Below are positions 9,753-18,827 of a DNA stretch of 32,522 nucleotides, piece by piece. The stretch spans positions 1-32,522 of the forward strand of contig WOZA01000024.1 in the NCBI GenBank assembly GCA_011620505.1, given 5' to 3'. Position 1 is the first letter of the stretch. Every line of letters begins with the position of its first letter. The notes beneath the pieces are model-generated. The model saw nothing but the letters and a program-made list of their open reading frames with translations. It was not told where the DNA came from and searched no databases. Source of the DNA: Anaerolineaceae bacterium. GTDB taxonomy: Bacteria; Chloroflexota; Anaerolineae; Anaerolineales; Anaerolineaceae. The position numbers were made by a program, and so were the translations under genes.

Positions 9753-9883
9753 CTCCGCTGCCAGAAACTCTATTTTTGGGTCTGGAATTTATCCAGTATT
9801 AACAGACCGCCTGTGGCTTCCATCCAGTCCATGATGGCTTCGACTCACATTCCACAAAGTACCCCAAACTACACATGATTGGG

Positions 9884-9889
9884 TACAAT
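9884..9889 (+). promoter_or_regulatory. -10 element TACAAT, 6 nt before the surE ATG (leaderless arrangement)
   Basis: TACAAT-CCAGGC-ATG (9884-9898). Confidence 0.5.
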
Positions 9890-9895
9890 CCAGGC

Positions 9896-10708
9896 ATGAT
9901 ACAACAAAAAAGACCTCAAATCCTCCTGACGAATGACGATTCAATCAATTCCCCCGGGCTGTGGGCGGCTGCGGAAGCGCTTTCGGACCTCGGGTTTGTC
10001 CATGTGGTTGCGCCGAGTGTGCAGCAGACATCGATGGGGCGGGCTCTTCCGCGCGACACGGACGGTCAGATCCGCCCGCAAAAGTTGTTGGTGCACGGAA
10101 AAGAGTGGGAAGTCTATGGCGTTGGCGCAACTCCAGCTCAGGCCGTGCTGCATGGCATGTTGGAAGTGATGGGATTCCCACCGGATCTGTTGGTATCGGG
10201 TATCAACTACGGAGAAAACCTGGCATCGGGGATCACGGTGAGCGGCACGGTTGGTGCGGCGCTTGAGGGGGCTTCGATGGGGATCCCAGCCCTGGCCGTT
10301 TCACTGCAGACTCCGATAACAGAGCATTTTGACCTCTCGGATCGGGTTGACTTCTCAGTGGCTGCTTGGTTCACACGCTTTTTTGCTGAGAAACTCCTGT
10401 TAAAGAAAATGCCCTTCGATGTGGATGTGCTCAAGGTCGATATACCCTCTGGAGCAACCCCAGAAACACCCTGGGTGGTGACGCGTCAATCCCGTCAGCG
10501 GTATTTTTACGCGAAACCGAAAGATCCATCCATCAACGAAGGTTCACGGAACATGGGATATGAGGTGCGCGTTGATACGGAAAGTCTGGAAGAGGATGGA
10601 GATCTGAAGACTGTGATCGTGGACGGGAAGGTATCAGTGACCCCAATTAGCCTGGACCTGACCTCGCGGGTGGATCTGCACGATTTTAGACGGTTACTGG
10701 AATCTTAA
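9896..10708 (+). CDS. surE: 5'/3'-nucleotidase SurE
   Basis: QILLTNDDSINSPGLWAAAEAL; VVAPSVQQTSMGRAL; LLVSGINYGENLASGITVSGTVGAALEGASMGIPALAVS. Confidence 0.95.
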   Translation: MIQQKRPQILLTNDDSINSPGLWAAAEALSDLGFVHVVAPSVQQTSMGRALPRDTDGQIRPQKLLVHGKEWEVYGVGATPAQAVLHGMLEVMGFPPDLLVSGINYGENLASGITVSGTVGAALEGASMGIPALAVSLQTPITEHFDLSDRVDFSVAAWFTRFFAEKLLLKKMPFDVDVLKVDIPSGATPETPWVVTRQSRQRYFYAKPKDPSINEGSRNMGYEVRVDTESLEEDGDLKTVIVDGKVSVTPISLDLTSRVDLHDFRRLLES

Positions 10709-10747
10709 TAACCCCGGTTCTTCCAACCATGAGTGACTTGAAAACGC

Positions 10748-11818
10748 CTAAATATTGAAGCGTATCTCGATGATGTCGCCATCTTCGATGATGTAGTTTT
10801 TGCCTTCGACGCGCAAGCGGCCTTTGTTACGGGCTTCGGCGGTGCTGCCGTAAGTGATCATGTCCTGGAAGGAGAGAATTTCCGCGCGGATGAAGCCCTT
10901 TTCCATGTCTGAATGAATGACGCCAGCTGCTTCACGGGCATTAGCCCCTCTGCGCAGCGTCCAGGCATGGACTTCCTTCTCCCCGGCGGTAAAAAATGAG
11001 TGCACTCCCAGGAGATCATACGAGAGCTTGATCAAGCGCGACATGCTCGGCTCGGCGATGCCGTATTCCTCCAGGAAGATGGCAGCATCGGCAGGGTCAA
11101 GCGCGATAATATCCGCCTCGAGCTTGGCGGGTAGATGTACCACTTGTGTATGCGGGTGAGGACTGGTGTAGTCCAAAGCAGGCTGGTCCTCAGACTGATT
11201 AAAGACCACAATTTGCGGTTTGCGGCTGAGGAAGCCAAAACTTGAAAGGATCTTATCTTCTTCGGGGGTAAATTCGTAATGGCGCAGGGGTAGCTCCTGG
11301 TTGAGCACTGCCTGCAATCGCTCAAAGAGGTCGATTTCGCCTTGGATGACATCACGCGGGCGGCTCACACCGCGCCGAAATTCTTCTTTTAGCCTTTCAA
11401 GGCGGCGTTCGACCATTACCAGATCGTTGAGGATGAACTCGGTATCCATCGTCTGAATATCGCGCAGGGGATTAACGCTGCCGGCGAGATGGGGAACACT
11501 GGCATTTTCGAACTGGCGCACCACATGCAGAAAACCATCCATTTGCGCGAGCTGATTGACCATCACGCCGGGCAAACCGGCACGACCCGCACTGCCATCC
11601 AGGCCAGCAATGTCGGCATAGGTGACCTTGGCACGCACGATCTTCTTGGGGTGATAGATCTCGCAGAGCTGATCCACCCGCGGGTCAGGCACATCCACCA
11701 CGGAAGTGTGAACTTCCATCTGACCAGTGGACATGTCCGTCGGGATATTAGCGCCAGTAAGTGCTTTGTAGAGAGTGGTTTTGCCTGATTGGGGCAGGCC
11801 GATGATTCCAAGTTGCAT
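10748..11818 (-). CDS. ychF: redox-regulated ATPase/Obg-like GTPase YchF
   Basis: MQLGIIGLPQSGKTTLYKALTG; VTYADIAGLDGSAGRAGLPG; C-terminal TGS domain AEILSFQDMITYGSTAEARNKGRLRVEGKNYIIEDGDIIEIRFNI. Confidence 0.93.
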   Translation of the reverse strand: MQLGIIGLPQSGKTTLYKALTGANIPTDMSTGQMEVHTSVVDVPDPRVDQLCEIYHPKKIVRAKVTYADIAGLDGSAGRAGLPGVMVNQLAQMDGFLHVVRQFENASVPHLAGSVNPLRDIQTMDTEFILNDLVMVERRLERLKEEFRRGVSRPRDVIQGEIDLFERLQAVLNQELPLRHYEFTPEEDKILSSFGFLSRKPQIVVFNQSEDQPALDYTSPHPHTQVVHLPAKLEADIIALDPADAAIFLEEYGIAEPSMSRLIKLSYDLLGVHSFFTAGEKEVHAWTLRRGANAREAAGVIHSDMEKGFIRAEILSFQDMITYGSTAEARNKGRLRVEGKNYIIEDGDIIEIRFNI

Positions 11819-11985
11819 GGTGACTCCAAAAAGATAATAAAGGATTATACCGCAGCGGTTGAACCGTTCATGCCAGGACTATGTTCAAACTGCCTGAATA
11901 ATGTCTGGATAATGTTTGGAAAAAAAGTCGTTTTTCTGCATGATACAATCAAAAAAAGTACCTTCTAATCTTGTTTGGAGAAAGA

Positions 11986-13395
11986 ATGAATAAGAAACGA
12001 TTCTTGATTAGTATTGTGATGATGCTCGCTCTGAGCGCCTGCTCACTCCCGCGGCTTGTAAAAAATGATCCTACTGCGACGCCAAAACCAAGCCAACCAA
12101 CAACTCAGCCGACCAGGCAAGCTGAACCGACAGCCGCAGTGCCAACCGCCACTATTCCGCCTGTCCCGACAGACACCCCGATAGAAGCTTCTCTTCCTGT
12201 AATCCCTGCTGCCCTGGTGGGTAGCGTGAGTGTAGGCGAAAGCTTGTTAAATGAGACTTTTGATCAAAAAGGGTTGTGGAATACCAGCAATGACCCGGAA
12301 TATGGCGCGGAACTGGTCGATGGCGTTTACCGGATGAAGGTGAACACGGCAAATTGGATGGTATGGTCGGAATCCAGCAAGGTGGCGAGTGACAACATCA
12401 TCATGGACCTCGACACCGAATTGATTAGCGGATCGGTGAAGAATACCCAGGGCATGATTTGCCGTTATCTTGACGATGAAAACTTCTATATGCTGACAGT
12501 TGGCAATGATGGCTGGGTCGAAATTATGAAAATCTATCAAGGCGAGCAGACGCAACTTTTTGGCGAATTTGTAGACGCCCTGGTAGATCCGGTCAGAAAC
12601 CACTTGCAGGGATTTTGCATAGGTGATCGGCTTATTCTCTATGTCAATGGGAAGCTGGGGGCTGAGGTGCAGGATAGTGACCTGACGTTTGGAGATGCTG
12701 GTTTGATCATGGGCAGTTATGATGAACCGCAAGTGACGGTCGATTTTGATAATTTTACCGTTTATGAAGCTGTTGGCGACTTCACAACCAGCCTCACTCC
12801 CGAACCGGTCGAAGAGGAAGTGCTTCTTCCTGACCTTGGGAATGACTTGAAGGAGAGTTACTCGGATGATTTTGACACGCCTAATAAAGGACACTGGACG
12901 ATTTTTAATGAATCCGAGGTGGTATCCGAGTGGCGGAACGGCAGATTTGCTTTTGATATTAACGAGACGCTGATAACAGCCGCTTCACCCACAAATGACC
13001 TGTATCTGAAGGATGTGATTGTGCAAGTGGATGTCTACCGCATAGGGGATGTGCTTGAGAATGACATGGGTTTGGTATGCCGCTACCAGGACCAGGATAA
13101 CTATTACAGCCTGAGTTTTGGCAATGATAACTATGTGACAATCTACAAAAATGTAGCCGGAACCTGGACTCCGTTGTTCAATGAATTTGCGGATGCCGAC
13201 CTGTCTGCGGACTATCATAAGGTGGCGATTAGCTGCATTGGCACGGAACTTTCTCTGTATGTTGACGACCAGTTACTAGCGAGGGTCAATGACAGCGATT
13301 TTTCGACGGGAGATGTTGGTATCTTGGCAGGCACTTACGAAGATACACCGGTCGTGCTCGAATTTGACAACTTCATGGTGTATATGCCAAATTAA
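11986..13395 (+). CDS. lipoprotein with two tandem LamG/concanavalin-like (DUF1080-like) domains
   Basis: MNKKRFLISIVMMLALSACSLP lipobox; two repeats each containing (L/Y)xxxFD..W..., GxxCRYxDxxNxYxLxxGNDxxVxIxK and ending VxFDNFxVY; GGAGAAAGA SD before the ATG at 11986. Confidence 0.78.
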   Translation: MNKKRFLISIVMMLALSACSLPRLVKNDPTATPKPSQPTTQPTRQAEPTAAVPTATIPPVPTDTPIEASLPVIPAALVGSVSVGESLLNETFDQKGLWNTSNDPEYGAELVDGVYRMKVNTANWMVWSESSKVASDNIIMDLDTELISGSVKNTQGMICRYLDDENFYMLTVGNDGWVEIMKIYQGEQTQLFGEFVDALVDPVRNHLQGFCIGDRLILYVNGKLGAEVQDSDLTFGDAGLIMGSYDEPQVTVDFDNFTVYEAVGDFTTSLTPEPVEEEVLLPDLGNDLKESYSDDFDTPNKGHWTIFNESEVVSEWRNGRFAFDINETLITAASPTNDLYLKDVIVQVDVYRIGDVLENDMGLVCRYQDQDNYYSLSFGNDNYVTIYKNVAGTWTPLFNEFADADLSADYHKVAISCIGTELSLYVDDQLLARVNDSDFSTGDVGILAGTYEDTPVVLEFDNFMVYMPN

Positions 13396-13411
13396 GCCCA
13401 ACATATCTGAT

Positions 13412-13435
13412 GCCCTCCCGGAAACCCTGGAGGGC
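13412..13435 (+). terminator. terminator-like hairpin after the two-domain lipoprotein gene
   Basis: GCCCTCC-cggaaaccct-GGAGGGC followed by TTATTTATTT. Confidence 0.75.
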
Positions 13436-13516
13436 TTATTTATTTAAGTGCAACTACAATGCCTGTCTCTGCCAGGTCGAGGTCTGTGTTTTTTGCGATT
13501 ACAAGCGAATGTTTGC

Positions 13517-13546
13517 TTGACCGGCAGAGGGAATTGCGAGTATACT
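13517..13546 (+). promoter_or_regulatory. promoter for tRNA-Leu
   Basis: TTGACC-N18-TATACT, 10 nt upstream of the mature tRNA 5' end. Confidence 0.7.
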
Positions 13547-13556
13547 ACTGCAACGA

Positions 13557-13638
<82 letters not shown>

Positions 13639-13641
13639 AGA

Positions 13642-13676
13642 AAAAAGCCTCTCATTTTTCTGGGAGGCTTTTCGTT
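13642..13676 (+). terminator. Rho-independent terminator after tRNA-Leu
   Basis: AAAAGCCTC-loop-GAGGCTTTT directly following the tRNA. Confidence 0.85.
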
Positions 13677-14133
13677 TCCTTTATTGGTCTGCCTGGTGGG
13701 GAGTTGAAAAGTTAGTTGCCGATAAGGTGTTCGTGGTCCTTGCAGCACCGAACTTTGCATGAGGGTGACTGGCAAGGCTTCCAGTTAATTTGGGCGAGAA
13801 TCTGAGCCCTTGTCAGATGTGCATAGGAAGTCCCAAGCGCTTTGCGGAGATTGCTCGTGGAGGATTTGAGATAACGATCTGCCTGGGGATCAAAAACGTG
13901 AATACAAGCGTGGAGATTGACGATAATCATGACCGAATCCTTTCTGTTAAGGTGCAGACCAATCCTATGCCAGCCTGGGGTGTAAAACTCCAGGTGAATA
14001 GCACAGTTGGAATCGGTCAATGGATCAGGTCATGAGGTTACCATTCCCACTTCTTGTGGAACAGAAAGTATATCAAAACCGGTTGGATTTGTGCCAAAAA
14101 TGAATGATTCTGGAAATGTTAACAAAAAAACCG

Positions 14134-14161
14134 TTGACAGGTAAACGAAAGATATTAGAAT
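14134..14161 (+). promoter_or_regulatory. sigma70-type promoter TTGACA-N16-TAGAAT
   Basis: consensus -35 at 14134-14139, near-consensus -10 at 14156-14161, in an intergenic region with no downstream co-directional CDS. Confidence 0.7.
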
Positions 14162-14167
14162 ACTCAT

Positions 14168-14258
14168 TAATATATTATCCTACTGGCACCGGCCTCAGGG
14201 GACCGGCGCAGAAGGATCGCCAGTAAGTTAGGGAGCAAATTAGTGGCGATCCTTTTTT
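14168..14258 (+). ncRNA. candidate stand-alone small RNA
   Basis: promoter directly upstream; structured body TACTGGC(14181-14187)...GCCAGTA(14219-14225) with inner CCGGCCT/GGGaCCGG hairpin; 3' terminator AGGATCGCCA(14213-14222)/TGGCGATCCT(14244-14253)+TTTTTT. Confidence 0.5.
14213..14258 (+). terminator. Rho-independent terminator of the candidate sRNA
   Basis: 10-bp perfect stem AGGATCGCCA/TGGCGATCCT followed by a T-run on the + strand. Confidence 0.85.
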
Positions 14259-14270
14259 ATTTGCTGGTTT

Positions 14271-16682
14271 TTATTTGTTGGGATGGAAGAAAACCACGCT
14301 GACCCCGTCCCCGCCTTCTTTTTCCCCACCGTTTTCCCAGCGATGAACATACGCTGAATGATCTAGCAGATCGCGCACTGCCTGGCGCACCGCGCCAGTA
14401 CCTCGCCCATGAATGATCCGTCCAAAGGGCATTCCGGAAGAGAAACCCTGCTCCAGGTAGCGTTCGGTGCGGTCGAGCGCGTCATCCACGCGTTGACCGC
14501 GCAGGTCAAGCTCGAGTCCGGGCGAATTGACCCCTGGGATGGCAGTGCTACCGGTGACCACAGGAGCTGGCTGAGGTGGAGTGTCGTTTTCTTCAAGCGA
14601 TTGAACTCTGCGCTCAACTTCGTAGGACTTGGCGCGCACACGCAAAGCGCCAATTTGCAGCTCAAGATCCTCACCGTCCACGCTGCTCACCACTCCTTCA
14701 GCGCCGAGTTTGCGTACAAGAACTCTATCGCCCACTTTTAGGGGTCCACTGAGCCCTTTGGCTTTTGGCTGCCGGTGCTTTTTGCGGAGATTTTGTTCCT
14801 GCTTTTGCTCAACTACCTCGAGTTTTTCTTCGATTTCGGTTAACTGCGCCTGTTTTTCGGGCGATTGGTGCAAGCGGGTCAGCTCACGCCTGAGAGTGTT
14901 CAATTCTTCGCGTAAGGATGCGAGTTCACTTTCAAGCTGTGTTTGATGGGCGTCAAGCAGTTGGGCTTTTTCTGCTTCCAACTGCTCAAGGCGGGCATTG
15001 ATCTGGTTTCGGCTGGCTTCGGCTTCTTTGCGAGCTTTTTCGGCAGCTTCGTAGCTGGCGGCTGCCAGGTCTCGCTGACGGTGGATCTCCTCGAGCAGAT
15101 CATCCGCGTGCAGTTCGGTCGGATCAATTTCCTGGCGGGCAGCAGCAATGATAGCGGGGTCGAGACCCAATCGTTCAGCAATGGCGAGCGCATTGGAGCG
15201 CCCAGGCAGACCGATCACAAGGCGGTAAGTAGGGCGCAGCGTTTCGAGGTCAAACTCCAGGCTGGCATTGGTGACCCCTTTGGTGGAATGAGCGTAAGCC
15301 TTGAGCTCGGGGTAGTGAGTGGCAACGACGGAGGTGATGCGGCGCTGGAGCATAAAGTCCAGGACGGCGCGCGCCAGGGCGGAGCCTTCCTGGGGATCCG
15401 TGCCAGCGCCAAGTTCGTCCAGCAGAACGAGTGAACGATGGTCAGCCTGTTTAAGGATGCGCACCAGTTGGGTAATATGCCCTGAAAAGGTCGAGAGGGA
15501 TTGCTCAATCGACTGCTCATCGCCGATATCCGCGAACACATCCCGGAAGATGCTCAGGCGGGAGCCGGATTGGGCAGGGATTTGCAGCCCGGCTTGAGCC
15601 ATTAGCACCATGAGACCGACCGTCTTCAGGGTGACAGTCTTGCCGCCTGTGTTAGGGCCGGTGAGCACCACCGAAAAGGTCTGCCGGTCCAGTTCAAAGT
15701 CGATTGGGACGACTTTCTGGGGGTCCAAAAGCGGGTGGCGGGCACGACGCAGTTGGATGACGCTTCCGGGATGGGCTTCGGGAGGTTGTGCGGGGAAGGG
15801 CACCAATTCGGGCTCATTGGCTTGGAGGTCATCTGCGTAATGGGCTTTCATGAGCGCAAGGTCAATGCCAGCCATGGCTTTGGTGGTCAGGTTGAGGCTT
15901 TCAGCTTGCAATGCAATTTGCTGGCTGAGCGCACGCAAGACGCGCAGGACTTCATCGCGCTCAGCGAGTTCAAGCTCGCGGAACTTATTGTTGAGCTCAA
16001 CGACCGCAATGGGTTCAATAAAAAGGGTGGCACCAGAAGCGCTTTGGTCGTGAATGATCGCCTTGATCTGCCCCTTGTGTTCGGCGCGCAAGGGCAAAAC
16101 GTAGCGACCGGAGCGTTGGGTAATGAGATTATCCTGCAGCATGCGAGCGCTTGCAGGGTCAGTCAGGTAGCGGTTAAGGCGGTCCATCAGGCGGGCATGA
16201 ATAACCTTTATTTCAGAGCGTATGTGAGCCAGTGCGGCAGAGGCGCTGTCGAGCACTTCACCGCGTTCGCTGATCGTGCGGTTGATGAGATCGATCAGTC
16301 CCTGGCCATCCGAGAGACCTCCGGCGAGAGCCGCCAGGGAGGGAGCAGTTTCAGCGTTGTCGAGCAGCACGCGGCGGGCAGTGCGGGAAAGGATCAGGGT
16401 ATTGCGGACGGCGAGGAGGTCGCTCGCTTCGAGAGCTATGCCGTGCAGAGTCTGATCCGTGAGAGGTGCCAGGTCCACCGCGCCCTGGAAGCTGATGCTG
16501 TCATTTACTGAGATCAGGAGGCGGGCTTCACGGGTTTCCTGCTGGCGTTGCAGGGCGGTCTCGAGACTGCTGGTGGGACGAAGCGCTTCGGCCAGGGACT
16601 CAGAGGCGCTGAAAGACGCGTAGGACTTAAGCCGCGCCAGGACTTTTGGGAATTCAAGCAGGATCAGCGATTTTGGGTTCAT
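14271..16682 (-). CDS. mutS2: endonuclease MutS2
   Basis: LTGPNTGGKTVTLKTVGL; DIGDEQSIEQSLSTFSGH; VLLDELGAGTDPQEGSALA; C-terminal Smr domain LELDLRGQRVDDALDRTERYL...IIHGRGTGAVRQAV. Confidence 0.96.
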   Translation of the reverse strand: MNPKSLILLEFPKVLARLKSYASFSASESLAEALRPTSSLETALQRQQETREARLLISVNDSISFQGAVDLAPLTDQTLHGIALEASDLLAVRNTLILSRTARRVLLDNAETAPSLAALAGGLSDGQGLIDLINRTISERGEVLDSASAALAHIRSEIKVIHARLMDRLNRYLTDPASARMLQDNLITQRSGRYVLPLRAEHKGQIKAIIHDQSASGATLFIEPIAVVELNNKFRELELAERDEVLRVLRALSQQIALQAESLNLTTKAMAGIDLALMKAHYADDLQANEPELVPFPAQPPEAHPGSVIQLRRARHPLLDPQKVVPIDFELDRQTFSVVLTGPNTGGKTVTLKTVGLMVLMAQAGLQIPAQSGSRLSIFRDVFADIGDEQSIEQSLSTFSGHITQLVRILKQADHRSLVLLDELGAGTDPQEGSALARAVLDFMLQRRITSVVATHYPELKAYAHSTKGVTNASLEFDLETLRPTYRLVIGLPGRSNALAIAERLGLDPAIIAAARQEIDPTELHADDLLEEIHRQRDLAAASYEAAEKARKEAEASRNQINARLEQLEAEKAQLLDAHQTQLESELASLREELNTLRRELTRLHQSPEKQAQLTEIEEKLEVVEQKQEQNLRKKHRQPKAKGLSGPLKVGDRVLVRKLGAEGVVSSVDGEDLELQIGALRVRAKSYEVERRVQSLEENDTPPQPAPVVTGSTAIPGVNSPGLELDLRGQRVDDALDRTERYLEQGFSSGMPFGRIIHGRGTGAVRQAVRDLLDHSAYVHRWENGGEKEGGDGVSVVFFHPNK

Positions 16683-16747
16683 GCTATAAAAAAGTTTATC
16701 ATGGATGGGTCTGATCAGAAGGTTGAACCCCGATGATTCAAACAGTT

Positions 16748-16784
16748 TGAGGACGCCAAATCTTGTGATGTTTGGGCGTCCTCA
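16748..16784. terminator. strong inverted repeat between nagA 3' end and mutS2 5' end, possible nagA terminator
   Basis: TGAGGACGCC-aaatcttgtgatgtttg-GGCGTCCTCA perfect 10-bp stem; no strong T-run on the minus side. Confidence 0.5.
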
Positions 16785-16814
16785 TATGAACAAAACACAA
16801 ATTAAAAGATAATG

Positions 16815-17939
16815 CTAGAAGAGCAGCTTACCGCCCAGTACGCAGTGGCGGACCTCAAGCGTCTCAGCATCCAGCAGGGTAAGGTCAGCCCGTTTCCCTA
16901 TGGCGATGGAGCCGATTTCATCCTGCATACCCAACACCCGGGCTGGGTTTGCGGTGGTGGCGCGCAGCGCAGACTCGAGTGGAATGCCAAAGTTGATCAC
17001 CGCACGGCGGAAACATTCCGAAAGCGGAGTGGCACTGCCGGCAATGGTGCCGCTGGCGAGGGTGGCGAGGCCATCCTTCATGGTCACTTTTTGACCGCCC
17101 AACTCATATTCTCCATTTGGCATACCGCATGCCATCATGGCATCGCTAATCAGGCAGATACGATCTTCGCCAAAGATGCTGAATGCAACCCGGATGGCGG
17201 CAGGATGAACATGATGCCCGTCACTGATCAACTCCACGCTGCTGGCATAGTCAGCGGCTGCGCCAATGAGACCAGGAGCACGATGGTTGAAGGGGTTCAT
17301 GGCGTTATAGAGATGGGTGACGTGACTGGCGCCGCGGAAAAAGGCTTCTTTTGCCAGGTCATAATCGGCACTGGTGTGATGGAGGCTGACCACACAGATT
17401 TCGCTGGTGCGCGCGATGAAGTCCAGCGCGCCAGGCTTCTCTGGGGCGACGTCGTTGAGCCGGATGCGACCGCTGCAGGCATCATTGAGCTCAAGGAAGA
17501 AATCATAATCCGGGTCAATCAGGTTATTGGGGTCCATGGCGCCTTTTTTCTCAACGGAGGCAAATGGACCTTCGAGATTGATGCCGCGCATAACAGCTCC
17601 ATCTTCAATGGGGTTGTCCATAAACTCGCTCGCGACCCTGACCATGTTCAGTAGAACGGGTTTTTTCATCGCCATGGTGGTACCAAGGTAGCTGGTGACG
17701 CCAACAGATGCCAGGTAGCGGGCGATGTTCTCATGCGCTTCGCGGGTGCTGTCGCAGAAATCAGTGCCATATGCGCCGTGGATGTGAATATCAATAAATC
17801 CGGGAGCAACGATGCAGCCAGTGGCGTCCAGCACTTCCGACTGGCTATGAGGTTCGCTGATGCGGTCGAACTCAGTATAGACGTCCCCTTCACGCAGGGC
17901 GAAATCTTCGCAAAAAACAAGACCATCTTTAATTAGCAT
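16815..17939 (-). CDS. nagA: N-acetylglucosamine-6-phosphate deacetylase (NagA family)
   Basis: GFIDIHIHGAYGTDFCD; NLEGPFASVEKKGA; ASHVTHLYNAMNPFNHRAPGLIGA; ELISDGHHVHP; CLISDAMMACG. Confidence 0.9.
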   Translation of the reverse strand: MLIKDGLVFCEDFALREGDVYTEFDRISEPHSQSEVLDATGCIVAPGFIDIHIHGAYGTDFCDSTREAHENIARYLASVGVTSYLGTTMAMKKPVLLNMVRVASEFMDNPIEDGAVMRGINLEGPFASVEKKGAMDPNNLIDPDYDFFLELNDACSGRIRLNDVAPEKPGALDFIARTSEICVVSLHHTSADYDLAKEAFFRGASHVTHLYNAMNPFNHRAPGLIGAAADYASSVELISDGHHVHPAAIRVAFSIFGEDRICLISDAMMACGMPNGEYELGGQKVTMKDGLATLASGTIAGSATPLSECFRRAVINFGIPLESALRATTANPARVLGMQDEIGSIAIGKRADLTLLDAETLEVRHCVLGGKLLF

Positions 17940-17987
17940 CTTTCACCATTCTCCATCGATAGAATCTGCTGCCATGCAAAGCTTCGA

Positions 17988-17993
17988 TATAAT
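17988..17993 (+). promoter_or_regulatory. -10 element TATAAT upstream of the HAD hydrolase gene
   Basis: TATAAT about 40 nt before the ATG at 18033, in the divergent nagA/HAD intergenic region; -35 weak. Confidence 0.45.
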
Positions 17994-18032
17994 AGCATGA
18001 CGGAAAAATCATAACATAATTAAGGATAGACC

Positions 18033-18815
18033 ATGATAAAAGCGGTATTCTGTGATGTGGACAATACCTTAACCAGCCCCATAACGCGCACCATCCCAAT
18101 CAGTGCTCTTGAAGCCATTCAGAAGGCGCGCAAAAATGGGGTTAAGGTGTTCGTCGCAACCGGCCGGCAAACCCGCGCCTATGAAGAAGGCAAGATATTG
18201 CAGGGCATCGCGTTGGATGGCTATGTGGCGGTCAATGGGCAGCTTTGTTACTTGCCGGATGGGACCATTATTCATAAGGCTGTACTTGATCCGCGGGATG
18301 TGGCCGTTATCTTGCGGCTGGCTCAGGAACTGAACTTTGCCTGCTGCCTGATTGAAGGAGATAAGATCTATCTGACGGGGATTGATGAAAACGTCCGTTC
18401 TTTCCATGAAATGATCCACATTCCATATCCGATGGTCACCTCGGCAGACGGGGCGGAAAGTCGCGATGTGCTTTCCATTGCGCCTTACATCAACTATGCG
18501 ACCCAAGCATTGATCACTCCCCACTTGAAGAGCAGTGAAATTGTGCGTTTTAACCCCTTTAACTGTGACGTGATCCCGCGCAAAGGGGGAAAGGACGTGG
18601 GCATGCAGGCTATGCTGGATTACTTTGAAGTGCCGATCGAGCAGACAATGGCTATTGGGGATGGGCAGAACGATATCAACATGTTGAAGGCGGCTGGGGT
18701 CGGGGTGGCGATTGGGAAGTGCAGCCCGGAAGTGATGGCTGCGGCGGATTATCACGCGCCTGAAGCTGATGAAGATGGCATCTGGCATACGTTCAAAAAG
18801 TTTGGGATCATCTAA
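18033..18815 (+). CDS. Cof-type HAD-superfamily hydrolase
   Basis: AVFCDVDNTLTSP; VFVATGRQTRA; GYVAVNGQLCY; GKDVGMQAML; AIGDGQNDINMLKAAGVGVAIG. Confidence 0.88.
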   Translation: MIKAVFCDVDNTLTSPITRTIPISALEAIQKARKNGVKVFVATGRQTRAYEEGKILQGIALDGYVAVNGQLCYLPDGTIIHKAVLDPRDVAVILRLAQELNFACCLIEGDKIYLTGIDENVRSFHEMIHIPYPMVTSADGAESRDVLSIAPYINYATQALITPHLKSSEIVRFNPFNCDVIPRKGGKDVGMQAMLDYFEVPIEQTMAIGDGQNDINMLKAAGVGVAIGKCSPEVMAAADYHAPEADEDGIWHTFKKFGII

Positions 18816-18827
18816 TTGGAGATCGGA

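Noticed and set aside
11893-11923. short direct repeat ATAATGTCTGG ATAATGTTTGG upstream of the two-domain lipoprotein gene
   Set aside because: Only two short imperfect AT-rich units; not distinguishable from chance.
15735-16511. 258-aa plus-strand ORF opposite mutS2
   Set aside because: Shadow of mutS2; no recognisable domain or SD.
16748-16784. inverted repeat upstream of mutS2 as a mutS2 operator
   Set aside because: More simply explained as the 3'-end hairpin of nagA; kept only as a low-confidence terminator.
16812-17654. 280-aa plus-strand ORF opposite nagA
   Set aside because: Shadow of the NagA coding strand, whose catalytic motifs are clear.
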